10,298 nt of DNA. It comes from Pseudoflavonifractor sp047637855. GTDB lineage: Bacteria; Bacillota; Clostridia; Oscillospirales; Oscillospiraceae. Location of the stretch: assembly GCA_047637855.1 (NCBI GenBank), contig JBLJBF010000017.1, positions 1 to 10,298 of the forward strand. The letters run 5' to 3'. Both the position numbers and the translations under genes were made by a program. Each line of letters begins with the position of its first letter. Position 1 is the stretch's first letter. This document shows, one piece after another, positions 1-6,651 of this stretch. The notes beneath the pieces were generated by a model. The model was given only the letters and a program-made list of their open reading frames with translations, was not told where the DNA came from and searched no databases.

Positions 1-794
1 GGACCATGGAGCCGGGCTGGGCGAGAACATCCCCCCGGCGCACCTCCTCCCAGCCTGCCCCGGCCAGGTTGAGGGCGGCCCGGCTGCCCGCTGCCAGACG
101 GGAGACCTCCGCCCCGTGGCTCTGGAGCCCCCGGACCCGGACGGGGGTGCCGGCGGGGTAGAGGAGCAGCTCGTCCCCCACGGCCACGGCCCCCGCCAGC
201 ACCGTGCCGGTGACGACGGTGCCAAAGCCCTCTTTGGTGAAGACGCGGTCGATGTTCAGCTGAAAGGGTTCCTGCCCCGCCTGCGGGGGGCGGGGCACGG
301 CCAGCGACGCGATGGCGGTTTTCAGCTCCTCCAGCCCCGCCCCCGTGCGGGACGAAACGGGGAGGACGGGTGCGCCCGCCAGAAAGCCGCCCGCCGTCAG
401 GGCGGCAATCTCCTCCCGTACCTGGGCGAGACGGGCCGCGTCGGCCAGATCGGATTTTGTGATCGTCACCAGGCCCCGCTCCACCCCCAGCAGAGCACAG
501 ATGTCCAGGTGCTCTCTGGTCTGCGGCATCACACCGTCGTCGGCCGCCACCGTGAGCATGACCGCGTCCAGCCCCGCCGCGCCTGAGAGCATATTGTGCA
601 GAAAAGCCGCATGGCCCGGCACATCCACCAGCGCGGCCATCCCGCCCCCCGGCAGGGGGAGGGGGGCGAAACCGGTTTCGATGGTCAGGCCCCGGCGTTT
701 CTCTTCGGCCAGCCGGTCGGTCTCCACGCCGGTAAGGGCGTAAGTGAGGGCGGTCTTGCCATGGTCCACATGTCCGGCGACCCCCAGAACAAAC

Positions 795-802
<8 letters not shown>
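1..802 (-). CDS. selB: SelB, selenocysteine-specific elongation factor (partial, N-terminal 267 residues)
   Basis: This translational GTPase carries Sec-tRNA to UGA codons marked by a SECIS element. The visible part starts MAEFVLGVAGHVDHGKT and has the P-loop GHVDHGKT at residues 10-17. A switch-I region of SelB type (DRLAEEKRRGLTIE, about 29-42) follows, then G3 DVPGH at 60-64 and G4 TKSD near 115-118. The start of domain 2 (FQLNIDRVFTKEGFGTVVTG) comes after. The EEKRRGLTI stretch separates SelB from EF-Tu. The start ATG (802-800) lies inside the end of selA, with an 8-base overlap, so translational coupling is likely. The C-terminal winged-helix domains that bind SECIS would lie beyond position 1 and cannot be assessed. 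No frameshift is seen. Identification is firm. Confidence 0.95.
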
Positions 803-2183
<1,381 letters not shown>

Positions 2184-2240
2184 GGAAAGACCTCCCGTGA
2201 GCGGATTTTGTAAGATATCATGAGCCAGGTTTTTCGGTTG

Positions 2241-2254
2241 CCCGCGCAAGCGGG
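2241..2254. repeat. Small GC hairpin in the selA 5' leader
   Basis: CCCGC, a GCAA tetraloop and GCGGG form a short perfect stem about 60 bases upstream of the selA start. No U-run follows on the selA-coding strand, so it is not a convincing terminator. If selA is transcribed from further upstream, it would lie in the 5' leader. A role is unknown. Confidence 0.4.
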
Positions 2255-2278
2255 TGAGAAAAGCGGCGCAAGGGGAAA

Positions 2279-2308
2279 TATCATAGCCGCCTTGAGGCTA
2301 TGATACCA
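2279..2308. repeat. Palindromic dispersed-type repeat, copy 1
   Basis: The arms TATCATAGCC (2279-2288) and GGCTATGATA (2296-2305) form a perfect 10-bp stem with a 7-base loop, followed by CCA. The same 30-base unit recurs at 2399-2428 with three differences. Two of these are compensatory: C to A in the left arm and G to T in the right, so the pair is preserved. That pattern suggests selection or copying of a structured element rather than chance. The right arm also forms part of the next hairpin (2299-2331), so the two folds exclude each other. Confidence 0.75.
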
Positions 2309-2331
2309 TGAATAAAATTCATGGTATCATA
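2299..2331. repeat. Perfect 15-bp inverted repeat with 3-base loop
   Basis: TATGATACCATGAAT (2299-2313), AAA, and ATTCATGGTATCATA (2317-2331) form an uninterrupted 15-bp palindrome in the selA/hydrogenase divergent region. It has no following T-run on either strand, so it is not a standard terminator. Its left seven bases are shared with the right arm of the preceding hairpin. Confidence 0.8.
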
Positions 2332-2333
2332 CA

Positions 2334-2357
2334 CCACCGGCGCGTCCCGCGCCGTGG
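2334..2357. repeat. GC-rich hairpin in the intergenic array
   Basis: CCACCGGCGCG (2334-2344) pairs with CGCGCCGTGG (2348-2357) around a TCC loop, with one bulged C. It follows the 15-bp palindrome after two bases. It is part of a run of stem-loops covering about 150 bases, which suggests one compound repeat element rather than independent sites. Confidence 0.55.
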
Positions 2358-2368
2358 CTAAAATCACA

Positions 2369-2397
2369 GCGCATAGGCACGGAGTGCCCATATGCGC
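2369..2397. repeat. Bulged hairpin in the intergenic array
   Basis: GCGCATAGGCAC (2369-2380) pairs with GTGCCCATATGCGC (2384-2397) around a GGA loop. Twelve base pairs form with a two-base bulge in the right arm. It lies directly before the second copy of the TATAATAGCC palindrome. Confidence 0.55.
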
Positions 2398-2428
2398 GTA
2401 TAATAGCCGCCTTGCGGCTATTATACCA
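2398..2428. repeat. Palindromic dispersed-type repeat, copy 2
   Basis: The arms GTATAATAGCCGC (2398-2410) and GCGGCTATTATAC (2414-2426) form a perfect 13-bp stem with a CTT loop. Over 30 bases it matches copy 1 (2279-2308) except for one loop base and one covarying base pair. On the minus strand it contains TGGTATAAT, an extended -10 sequence pointing towards selA, which could start a selA transcript with a leader of about 230 bases. That role is a guess, since no good -35 is present. Confidence 0.75.
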
Positions 2429-2477
2429 CAAGAAAAAGGCGAAGCATATGCGAGATTGGATCAAATGTCTAAAATTC

Positions 2478-2487
2478 GTCAATTGAC
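2478..2487. promoter_or_regulatory. Possible operator palindrome upstream of the hydrogenase promoter
   Basis: GTCAATTGAC is a perfect 10-base palindrome ending 10 bases before the -35 box at 2498. TTGAC recurs within the -35 itself, so a regulator could bind both half-sites. It does not match the Rex consensus I know (TTGTTAA and its complement). The regulator, if any, is unknown. Confidence 0.25.
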
Positions 2488-2497
2488 CGCTGTTACG

Positions 2498-2526
2498 TTG
2501 ACAAATAGGGTGAAAAACCTTAAAAT
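2498..2526 (+). promoter_or_regulatory. Sigma-A type promoter for the hydrogenase gene
   Basis: A -35 TTGACA (2498-2503) and a -10 TAAAAT (2521-2526) are separated by exactly 17 bases, so a start near 2533 is expected. This leaves a leader of about 50 bases. The hydrogenase ribosome site (AGAGAGG near 2568-2574) is 8 bases before its ATG. Confidence 0.75.
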
Positions 2527-2582
2527 AAAGAGGTGAAAAAGAGTGATAGATTGCGCCCCTGCGAGGGAGAGAGGAAATCTGT

Positions 2583-4010
2583 ATGCCTATTTTTGAGACG
2601 AAGGTTCAAGAGCTGAAGAACGACGTGCTGCGCGAGGTGGCGGCCCTGGCCTGGGAGGACAGGCTTCAGGGCGACCTGTGGGATATCCCGGCAAAGATTG
2701 TGCCCGGGCCCGAGGCCACCATGCGCTGCTGCATTTATAAGGAGCGGGCCGTGCTCTCCCAGCGGGTGAAGATGGCCCTGGGGGGCGACCGCTCTAACCC
2801 CTGTGTGGTGGAGGTGATGGAGGTCGCCTGCGACGAGTGCCCCGTCACTGAGATCACGGTGGGGCCCGCCTGCCGGGGCTGTATCGCCACCCGCTGCGTC
2901 TACGCCTGCCCGAAGGATGCCATTACCGTGGTCAATCACCGCTCGGTCATTGACCATAGCAAGTGCATTTCCTGCGGCAAATGTGTAGCCGCCTGCCCCT
3001 ATGGGGCCATCACCAAGAATCTGCGTCCCTGCGAAAAGGGCTGCAAGGGCTCCGCCATCTCCATGGGTGAAAACCGCAAGGCCAGTATTGACAATGAAAA
3101 GTGCATTTCCTGCGGCAACTGTGTGTACCAGTGCCCCTTCGGGGCCATTATGGACAAGTCCTTCATCGTGGACGTGGTGCAGATGCTCCGTGGGGCCGAG
3201 CGCTGGGGGTATCATGTGTATGCCGCAGTCGCCCCCTCCATCGCGGGCCAATTTATCCCCGCCTCCTTCGGCCAGGTGGTGGCCGGGCTGAAGGCGCTGG
3301 GGTTCCACGGCGTGTATGAGGTGGCCCTGGGCGCCGACATGGTGGCCGATCAGGAGGGCGAGGAGCTGCTGGAGAAGGGCGAGCTCGCCACCTCCTGCTG
3401 TCCGGCCTTCGTGGACTATGTGGAGAAAAACTTTCCCGGTCAGGCCGGGCTCATCTCCCACACGCCGTCCCCTATGGTACTTATTGGAAAGCATATTAAG
3501 GAGACCGACCCTCTGGCCAAGGTGGTGTTCATCGGGCCCTGTGTGGCGAAGAAGAAGGAGTTCCGTCTGGGCAAGACCATGGGAGCGGTGGACTGCGTGA
3601 TGACCTACGAAGAGCTCAACCCGCTCTTTGAGTCCAGGGGGATCGAGGTCGAGAAACTCGAGAGCGACGTGCTGGATGAGGCCAGCGGCTATGGCCGTGC
3701 CTTTGCCCGCTCGGGGGGCGTGGCCGGCGCGGTGGCCCAGTCCTTTCAGGAAAAGGGCATCACGAAAGAGCAGTTTGACCTGAAGGCGGTGCCCTGCAGC
3801 GGCATCGAAGCGTGCAAGCTGGCCTTCCTCAAGCATGGCAAGGGCGTCCTGGACGGCAACTTTATCGAGGGCATGGCCTGTGAGGGCGGCTGCGTCCAGG
3901 GGGCGGGCATCATTGTCCGAAGCCCGAGAAACCAGATTGAGGTGGACAAGCACGCCAAGGAGGCGGGAGGTCGCACCATTGGCGCCGCTATCGGGGACGC
4001 GAAGAAGTAA
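2583..4010 (+). CDS. Ferredoxin-domain [FeFe] hydrogenase, group B-like
   Basis: A soluble 475-residue iron-sulphur enzyme predicted to interconvert protons and H2 with electrons from ferredoxin. The N-terminal 90 residues contain extra cysteines (C49, C50, C74, C83, C86). Ferredoxin-type cluster motifs follow: C97/C100/C105/C109, C128/C131/C134/C138, an insertion with C150/C154, and C174/C177/C180/C184. The H-cluster domain has TSCCPAF at 270-276 (C272 in the proton-relay position, C273 a cluster ligand), GPCVAKKKE at 318-326 (C320) and EGMACEGGC at 429-437 (C433, C437). GPC instead of MPC in the second motif and the insertion between cluster motifs fit group B rather than the classical CpI group. 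It appears monocistronic: its own promoter lies upstream and a hairpin follows. No maturase genes are nearby. No signal peptide or membrane segment is seen. Hydrogenase identity is firm; the group assignment and the direction of catalysis are inferred. Confidence 0.92.
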   Translation: MPIFETKVQELKNDVLREVAALAWEDRLQGDLWDIPAKIVPGPEATMRCCIYKERAVLSQRVKMALGGDRSNPCVVEVMEVACDECPVTEITVGPACRGCIATRCVYACPKDAITVVNHRSVIDHSKCISCGKCVAACPYGAITKNLRPCEKGCKGSAISMGENRKASIDNEKCISCGNCVYQCPFGAIMDKSFIVDVVQMLRGAERWGYHVYAAVAPSIAGQFIPASFGQVVAGLKALGFHGVYEVALGADMVADQEGEELLEKGELATSCCPAFVDYVEKNFPGQAGLISHTPSPMVLIGKHIKETDPLAKVVFIGPCVAKKKEFRLGKTMGAVDCVMTYEELNPLFESRGIEVEKLESDVLDEASGYGRAFARSGGVAGAVAQSFQEKGITKEQFDLKAVPCSGIEACKLAFLKHGKGVLDGNFIEGMACEGGCVQGAGIIVRSPRNQIEVDKHAKEAGGRTIGAAIGDAKK

Positions 4011-4021
4011 AAAGTTGAAAT

Positions 4022-4058
4022 ACCGCCCGCGGCCGCGCTGCCGCGGGCGGTCTGATTT
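4022..4058 (+). terminator. Probable terminator hairpin after the hydrogenase gene
   Basis: ACCGCCCGCGG (4022-4032) and CCGCGGGCGGT (4041-4051) form a perfect 11-bp, very GC-rich stem with an 8-base loop, 11 bases after the stop codon. The following CTGATTT is only a weak U-tract, so termination may be incomplete or aided by other factors. Confidence 0.6.
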
Positions 4059-4105
4059 GTCCCCCTCGGACATGTTCTGGTATGGGAAAATGGGGTATGT
4101 CTCAT

Positions 4106-4282
4106 ATGAAACGGCAGCCCAAACGGACGTTTCTCGTCTTTCTCGCCGCATTGGCGGCAGGAGCGGCGCTCCACTTTGCCTACAAACTGCTGGCGGGTCA
4201 TCTCGTATTAAAAATGCCTCTTTACAAAAGCGCGAAAGATTGCTATAATATCAAAGCACCTCAGGCAGAGGCGCGTTGGTAT
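4106..4282 (+). pseudogene. Possible small membrane-protein remnant upstream of tRNA-Arg
   Basis: An open frame from the ATG at 4106 encodes a basic start (MKRQPKRT), one hydrophobic helix (about residues 8-24) and then LHFAYKLLAGH. The helix followed by LHF-Y loosely recalls the N-terminus of DUF6512-type small membrane proteins, which I recall only approximately. The frame then runs through the tRNA promoter and through the tRNA itself (the VAQLDRAS artefact), stopping in the tRNA terminator, so no intact gene can be here. The ribosome site is poor. It may be a truncated remnant or chance. No other content is recognised between 4052 and 4220. Confidence 0.2.
4221..4249 (+). promoter_or_regulatory. 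Promoter of tRNA-Arg
   Basis: TTTACA (4221-4226) and a perfect TATAAT (4244-4249) are spaced by 17 bases. The -10 box ends 33 bases before the mature tRNA 5' end, as expected for a short precursor leader. Confidence 0.8.
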
Positions 4283-4359
4283 GCGTCCGTAGCGCAATTG
4301 GATAGAGCGTCAGATTCCGGTTCTGAAGGCTGGGGGTTCGAGTCCCTTCGGGCGTACCA
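4283..4359 (+). tRNA. tRNA-Arg(CCG)
   Basis: A full cloverleaf with encoded CCA. The acceptor stem GCGTCCG (4283-4289) pairs with CGGGCGT (4349-4355), with the discriminator A at 4356 and CCA at 4357-4359. The D-arm is GCGC-AATTGGATA-GAGC. The anticodon stem TCAGA/TCTGA holds the loop TTCCGGT, with anticodon CCG at 4317-4319, which reads CGG (Arg). The variable loop is AGGCT. The T-arm is GGGGG-TTCGAGT-CCCTT. The D-stem has one G-A mismatch, and the acceptor has G-U pairs at 1-72 and 4-69. It stands alone with its own promoter and terminator. Its 3' end faces the recombinase remnant, which fits use as an integration site. Confidence 0.95.
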
Positions 4360-4363
4360 GGAG

Positions 4364-4407
4364 AGTCCTGTAATTCGTTGTGAATTACAGGACTTTTCTT
4401 ATTTATT
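4364..4407 (+). terminator. Intrinsic terminator of tRNA-Arg
   Basis: AGTCCTGTAATTC (4364-4376) and GAATTACAGGACT (4382-4394) form a perfect 13-bp stem with a five-base loop, followed by TTTCTTATTTATT. It begins five bases after the tRNA CCA. Confidence 0.92.
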
Positions 4408-4455
4408 CCCCTAGTTTGCTGAGGATTTATGATAAAAATTAGTTCGGACTAGAAA

Positions 4456-4478
4456 TTGACCCTTACTTTGACCCTTAC
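4456..4478. repeat. Tandem direct repeat beside the recombinase remnant
   Basis: TTGACCCTTAC occurs at 4456-4466 and again at 4468-4478, giving a 12-base period. On the recombinase strand it reads GTAAGGGTCAA twice and begins 10 bases after the recombinase stop codon. Short direct repeats in this place, between an integrase gene and its attachment site, are typical of arm-type recombinase binding sites. That function is inferred from position only. Confidence 0.5.
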
Positions 4479-4488
4479 ATTTATTTTC

Positions 4489-4722
4489 TTACTGAGCGGC
4501 TTTGATCGTATTGAGGATGTAGCGGTCCATGCGCTCTGAGCTGTCACGTTTCATGCGGTCACTGACGTGGCCGTAGACATCCGGTGTGAAAGCTGCCGAG
4601 TAATGGCCTAAGTTTTCCTGTACGGTCTTGATGTCGTCCCCTGCCTGGCTAGAAAGGACGGCATAGGAGTGGCGCAAATCATGAAACCGCAGCTTTGGCA
4701 GCCCCATCGCAAGAAAAGTATT
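4489..4722 (-). pseudogene. Tyrosine recombinase (phage/ICE integrase) C-terminal remnant
   Basis: Only the last 77 or so residues of a tyrosine integrase survive. They include box II FHDLRHSYA (His-x-x-Arg), the LGHYS motif and the nucleophile tyrosine in TPDVYGHV, then a normal-looking tail ending at TAA (4491-4489). Family members are usually about 350-400 residues. The first catalytic Arg and the whole N-terminal half are missing. Reading upstream in frame, similarity seems to hold for a few codons before the ATG at 4707, and a stop at 4725-4723 then closes the frame. The break is therefore a truncation, not a short gene. It lies about 130 bases from the 3' end of tRNA-Arg and points towards it, the usual arrangement for an element inserted at a tRNA. 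It is presumably inactive. Confidence 0.8.
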
Positions 4723-4770
4723 TTATGTAAATGACCAGGCAGTTAAGAGGTGCGGTCCAAACAGCCGGTA

Positions 4771-4813
4771 AGAGAGGGGAAGGGCGTTCTTCAACGCCCT
4801 CCCCCTTTTCTCT
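4771..4813 (-). terminator. Hairpin after the transporter operon (probable terminator)
   Basis: AGGGCGTT (4781-4788) and AACGCCCT (4793-4800) form a perfect stem with a CTTC loop. It is lengthened by GGGG/CCCC and AGAGA/TCTCT pairings on the outside. It lies about 28 bases past the ATPase stop codon. On the minus strand the stem is followed by a pyrimidine-rich but U-poor stretch, so this is a fair rather than ideal terminator. The intergenic stretch 4723-4840 otherwise holds nothing I recognise. Confidence 0.55.
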
Positions 4814-4840
4814 ATTGCCTCTGTCCGGCCTATGCGCTCG

Positions 4841-5899
4841 TCACCTGCTGCTGGGCTGAATGAAAATTGTTTTCAGGTGCTCCCGCAATCTTGCCAACGC
4901 GTCCCCTGTGTCACGAACTCTGCTTCCGTTATGGTCGAACACATAGAGCGCACTTTCTTCAAAGGAGACAAAGAGCTCACCGGCCGTCTGCTCCCAGGAG
5001 CCCGGAATCTTCACGCTGAGATTTCCGGGCGCGGTCTCCAGGTGGCAGATGGTCTCGCCGCCCAGCTGCTCGGCAGAGTGGAGCCGCCCCGGGACACAGA
5101 GACCGGCGGTGCGCCTGTCCTTCAGACTGAGCTTTTCCGGCCGCACGCCGATAAAATAGTCCTCCAAGCGGAAAATATTGATGGGAGGGGAACCGATGAA
5201 CTGAGCTACAAACAGGTTTTCGGGATCCTCATAGATCTGCCGAGGAGAGCCCTGCTGCATGATCTCCCCCTGGTTCATGATGACGATGTGGGTGCCCATA
5301 GACATGGCCTCCACCTGGTCGTGGGTGACATAGAGAAAGGTGGTGCTCAGTTTTTGGTAGAGGTCGATGAGCTCAAAGCGCATCTGATTGCGGAGCTTGG
5401 CGTCCAGATTGGAGAGGGGCTCATCCATCAAAAAGGCCCTGGGGCGCTTGACGATGGCCCTGGCCAGAGCCACCCGCTGCCGCTGTCCGCCCGACATCTG
5501 GGCCGGCAGCTTATGGGACTGGTCGGTCAGCTCCACCTGGGCCAGGGCTGCGTCCACCAGCTTTTTGCGCTCGGGCTTGCCGATCTTCTTGACCTTCAGT
5601 CCGTACTCCACATTCTGATAGGCCGTCATGTGGGGATAGAGGGCGTAGTTTTGAAACACCATAGCCAGATGCCTGTCCTTCGGCTCATAGTCGGTCACGC
5701 ACTCCTCCCCAATGGAGACCTCGCCCGAGGTGGGGCTCTCCAGTCCCGCGATGATACGCAGGAGTGTGGATTTTCCGCAGCCCGAGGGACCCAGAAGGAT
5801 AGTGAAGGAGCCGTCCTTAATTTCAAGGCTCAAATTCTTGAGTACCTTGGTGGAGCCAAAATTCTTGACTACATTCTGTATGCCGATGGCTGCGTTCAT
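4841..5899 (-). CDS. UgpC/MalK-type ABC transporter ATP-binding protein
   Basis: The 352-residue cytoplasmic ATPase that powers the permease pair encoded upstream. It has Walker A GPSGCGKST (37-45), Q-loop Q83, signature MSGGQRQRVALARA (135-148), Walker B FLMDEPLSNLD (156-166) and H-loop H193. The C-terminal regulatory TOBE/OB region starts near 232 (FIGSPPINIF) and includes IGVRPEKLSL (250-259). This layout is that of CUT1-importer ATPases (MalK, UgpC, MsmK), which are about 350-370 residues long. The ATG overlaps the phosphatase stop by 4 bases (ATGA), and GGAGGT lies 7 bases upstream. It is the last gene of the operon. Such ATPases can be shared between transporters, so its sequence does not fix the substrate; the ugpC label would rest on context only. 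Confidence 0.93.
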   Translation of the reverse strand: MNAAIGIQNVVKNFGSTKVLKNLSLEIKDGSFTILLGPSGCGKSTLLRIIAGLESPTSGEVSIGEECVTDYEPKDRHLAMVFQNYALYPHMTAYQNVEYGLKVKKIGKPERKKLVDAALAQVELTDQSHKLPAQMSGGQRQRVALARAIVKRPRAFLMDEPLSNLDAKLRNQMRFELIDLYQKLSTTFLYVTHDQVEAMSMGTHIVIMNQGEIMQQGSPRQIYEDPENLFVAQFIGSPPINIFRLEDYFIGVRPEKLSLKDRRTAGLCVPGRLHSAEQLGGETICHLETAPGNLSVKIPGSWEQTAGELFVSFEESALYVFDHNGSRVRDTGDALARLREHLKTIFIQPSSR

Positions 5900-6651
5900 G
5901 CCGGGACCTCCGTAAGCTCTTGTTTGAGGAGAGAAATCTCCTCCTCCGTCAGCCCGATGTGGGCAAGATACCCCGCCGCGCCGCCGTAGGTACGGCGGAT
6001 ATGGGCAAGAAATTCCTCCATATTGGAGGGCTCGGAGCGCAGGAGATACCCGGGGATCTCGATCCCCGCGAGGGCCGCCTGCACGACCTGGCCGTCGAAC
6101 ACGTCCTTCATCAGTCCGTAGGTGGCGGCGTAGTCGGCCACGATGACATCGTCCTCCACTTCCGCCAAGAGGAGAAGCAGAGCTGCGATCACCCCCGTGC
6201 GGTCCTTCCCCGCCGTGCAGTGGAAAACCGCGCGCTCCGGAGCGCTGAGCAGGATACGCATGACGCGGGCGATCTGCGCCCCCGCCTCGTCCGCCAAAGT
6301 AAAATAGAGCGTTACAAGGCTCTCCGGGAGCAGCCCCCTCCCTTCCCGGGACTGGATGCCGTCCTCCAAAGACACATTGTGGTAGAAAAAGCCCGCTTTG
6401 CCGTCCAGGGCATTTTTTGCCCGGGCCAGCTCCCCCGTGGAGCGGAGGTCCACCACGGTGGTGACGCCCAGCTCCGCCAGGTGCCCGGCGTCCTGCCCGG
6501 TGAGCTTGGAGAGGCAGTCGGCCCGGTAGAACCGCCCTCTCCGGGTGCGGCCTCCGCCCCCGCAGGAATAGCCCCCCAGGTCGCGGAAATTCGGGCAGCC
6601 CTCCAGCTCTACCAGATGGGAGAGCACATCTATATCGGTGATTTGTCGCAT
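5896..6651 (-). CDS. CX5R protein-tyrosine-type phosphatase (Y_phosphatase3-like)
   Basis: A 251-residue cytoplasmic phosphatase with the cysteine-phosphatase loop HCTAGKDRTG (144-153; nucleophile C145, phosphate-binding R151). Upstream are the conserved NFRDLGGY (21-28), FYRADCLSKL (41-50) and VVDLRSTGE (66-74). This set of motifs, with Lys and Asp inside the loop, is that of the bacterial family that includes Mycobacterium tuberculosis PtpB, which acts on phosphotyrosine and also on phosphoinositides. I chose the ATG at 6651-6649: it overlaps the permease stop as TAATG and has GGGGGAT about 7 bases upstream. Starts further upstream would sit inside the permease gene. There is no signal peptide. 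Its place inside a transporter operon, between permease and ATPase, points to a small phosphate ester rather than a protein as substrate, but this is inference. Confidence 0.85.
   Translation of the reverse strand: MRQITDIDVLSHLVELEGCPNFRDLGGYSCGGGGRTRRGRFYRADCLSKLTGQDAGHLAELGVTTVVDLRSTGELARAKNALDGKAGFFYHNVSLEDGIQSREGRGLLPESLVTLYFTLADEAGAQIARVMRILLSAPERAVFHCTAGKDRTGVIAALLLLLAEVEDDVIVADYAATYGLMKDVFDGQVVQAALAGIEIPGYLLRSEPSNMEEFLAHIRRTYGGAAGYLAHIGLTEEEISLLKQELTEVPA

Noticed and set aside
2279..2428. CRISPR array
   Set aside because: Only two copies of the repeat are present, about 90 bases apart, and the interval is itself structured. There is no regular repeat-spacer pattern and no cas gene.
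2321..2536. Open frame of 71 codons across the hairpin array
   Set aside because: It begins inside a palindrome, has no ribosome site, runs through several stem-loops and the hydrogenase promoter, and shows no known motif. It is probably an artefact of the repeat, though a copy-number search of the translation would tell.
2583..4010. Selenocysteine codon in the hydrogenase, suggested by the neighbouring selAB
   Set aside because: The frame has no internal TGA, ends in TAA, and all H-cluster ligands are encoded by Cys codons.
2520..4151. Long open frame of 543 codons antisense to the hydrogenase gene
   Set aside because: It is low-complexity His/Gly/Ala/Leu-rich, has no recognisable motif, and mirrors a hydrogenase with all catalytic motifs. 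GC-rich coding DNA commonly gives such shadows.
4283..4359. Protein-like VAQLDRASDSGSEGWGFESL stretch
   Set aside because: This is the well-known conceptual translation of a bacterial tRNA-Arg gene, not a protein.
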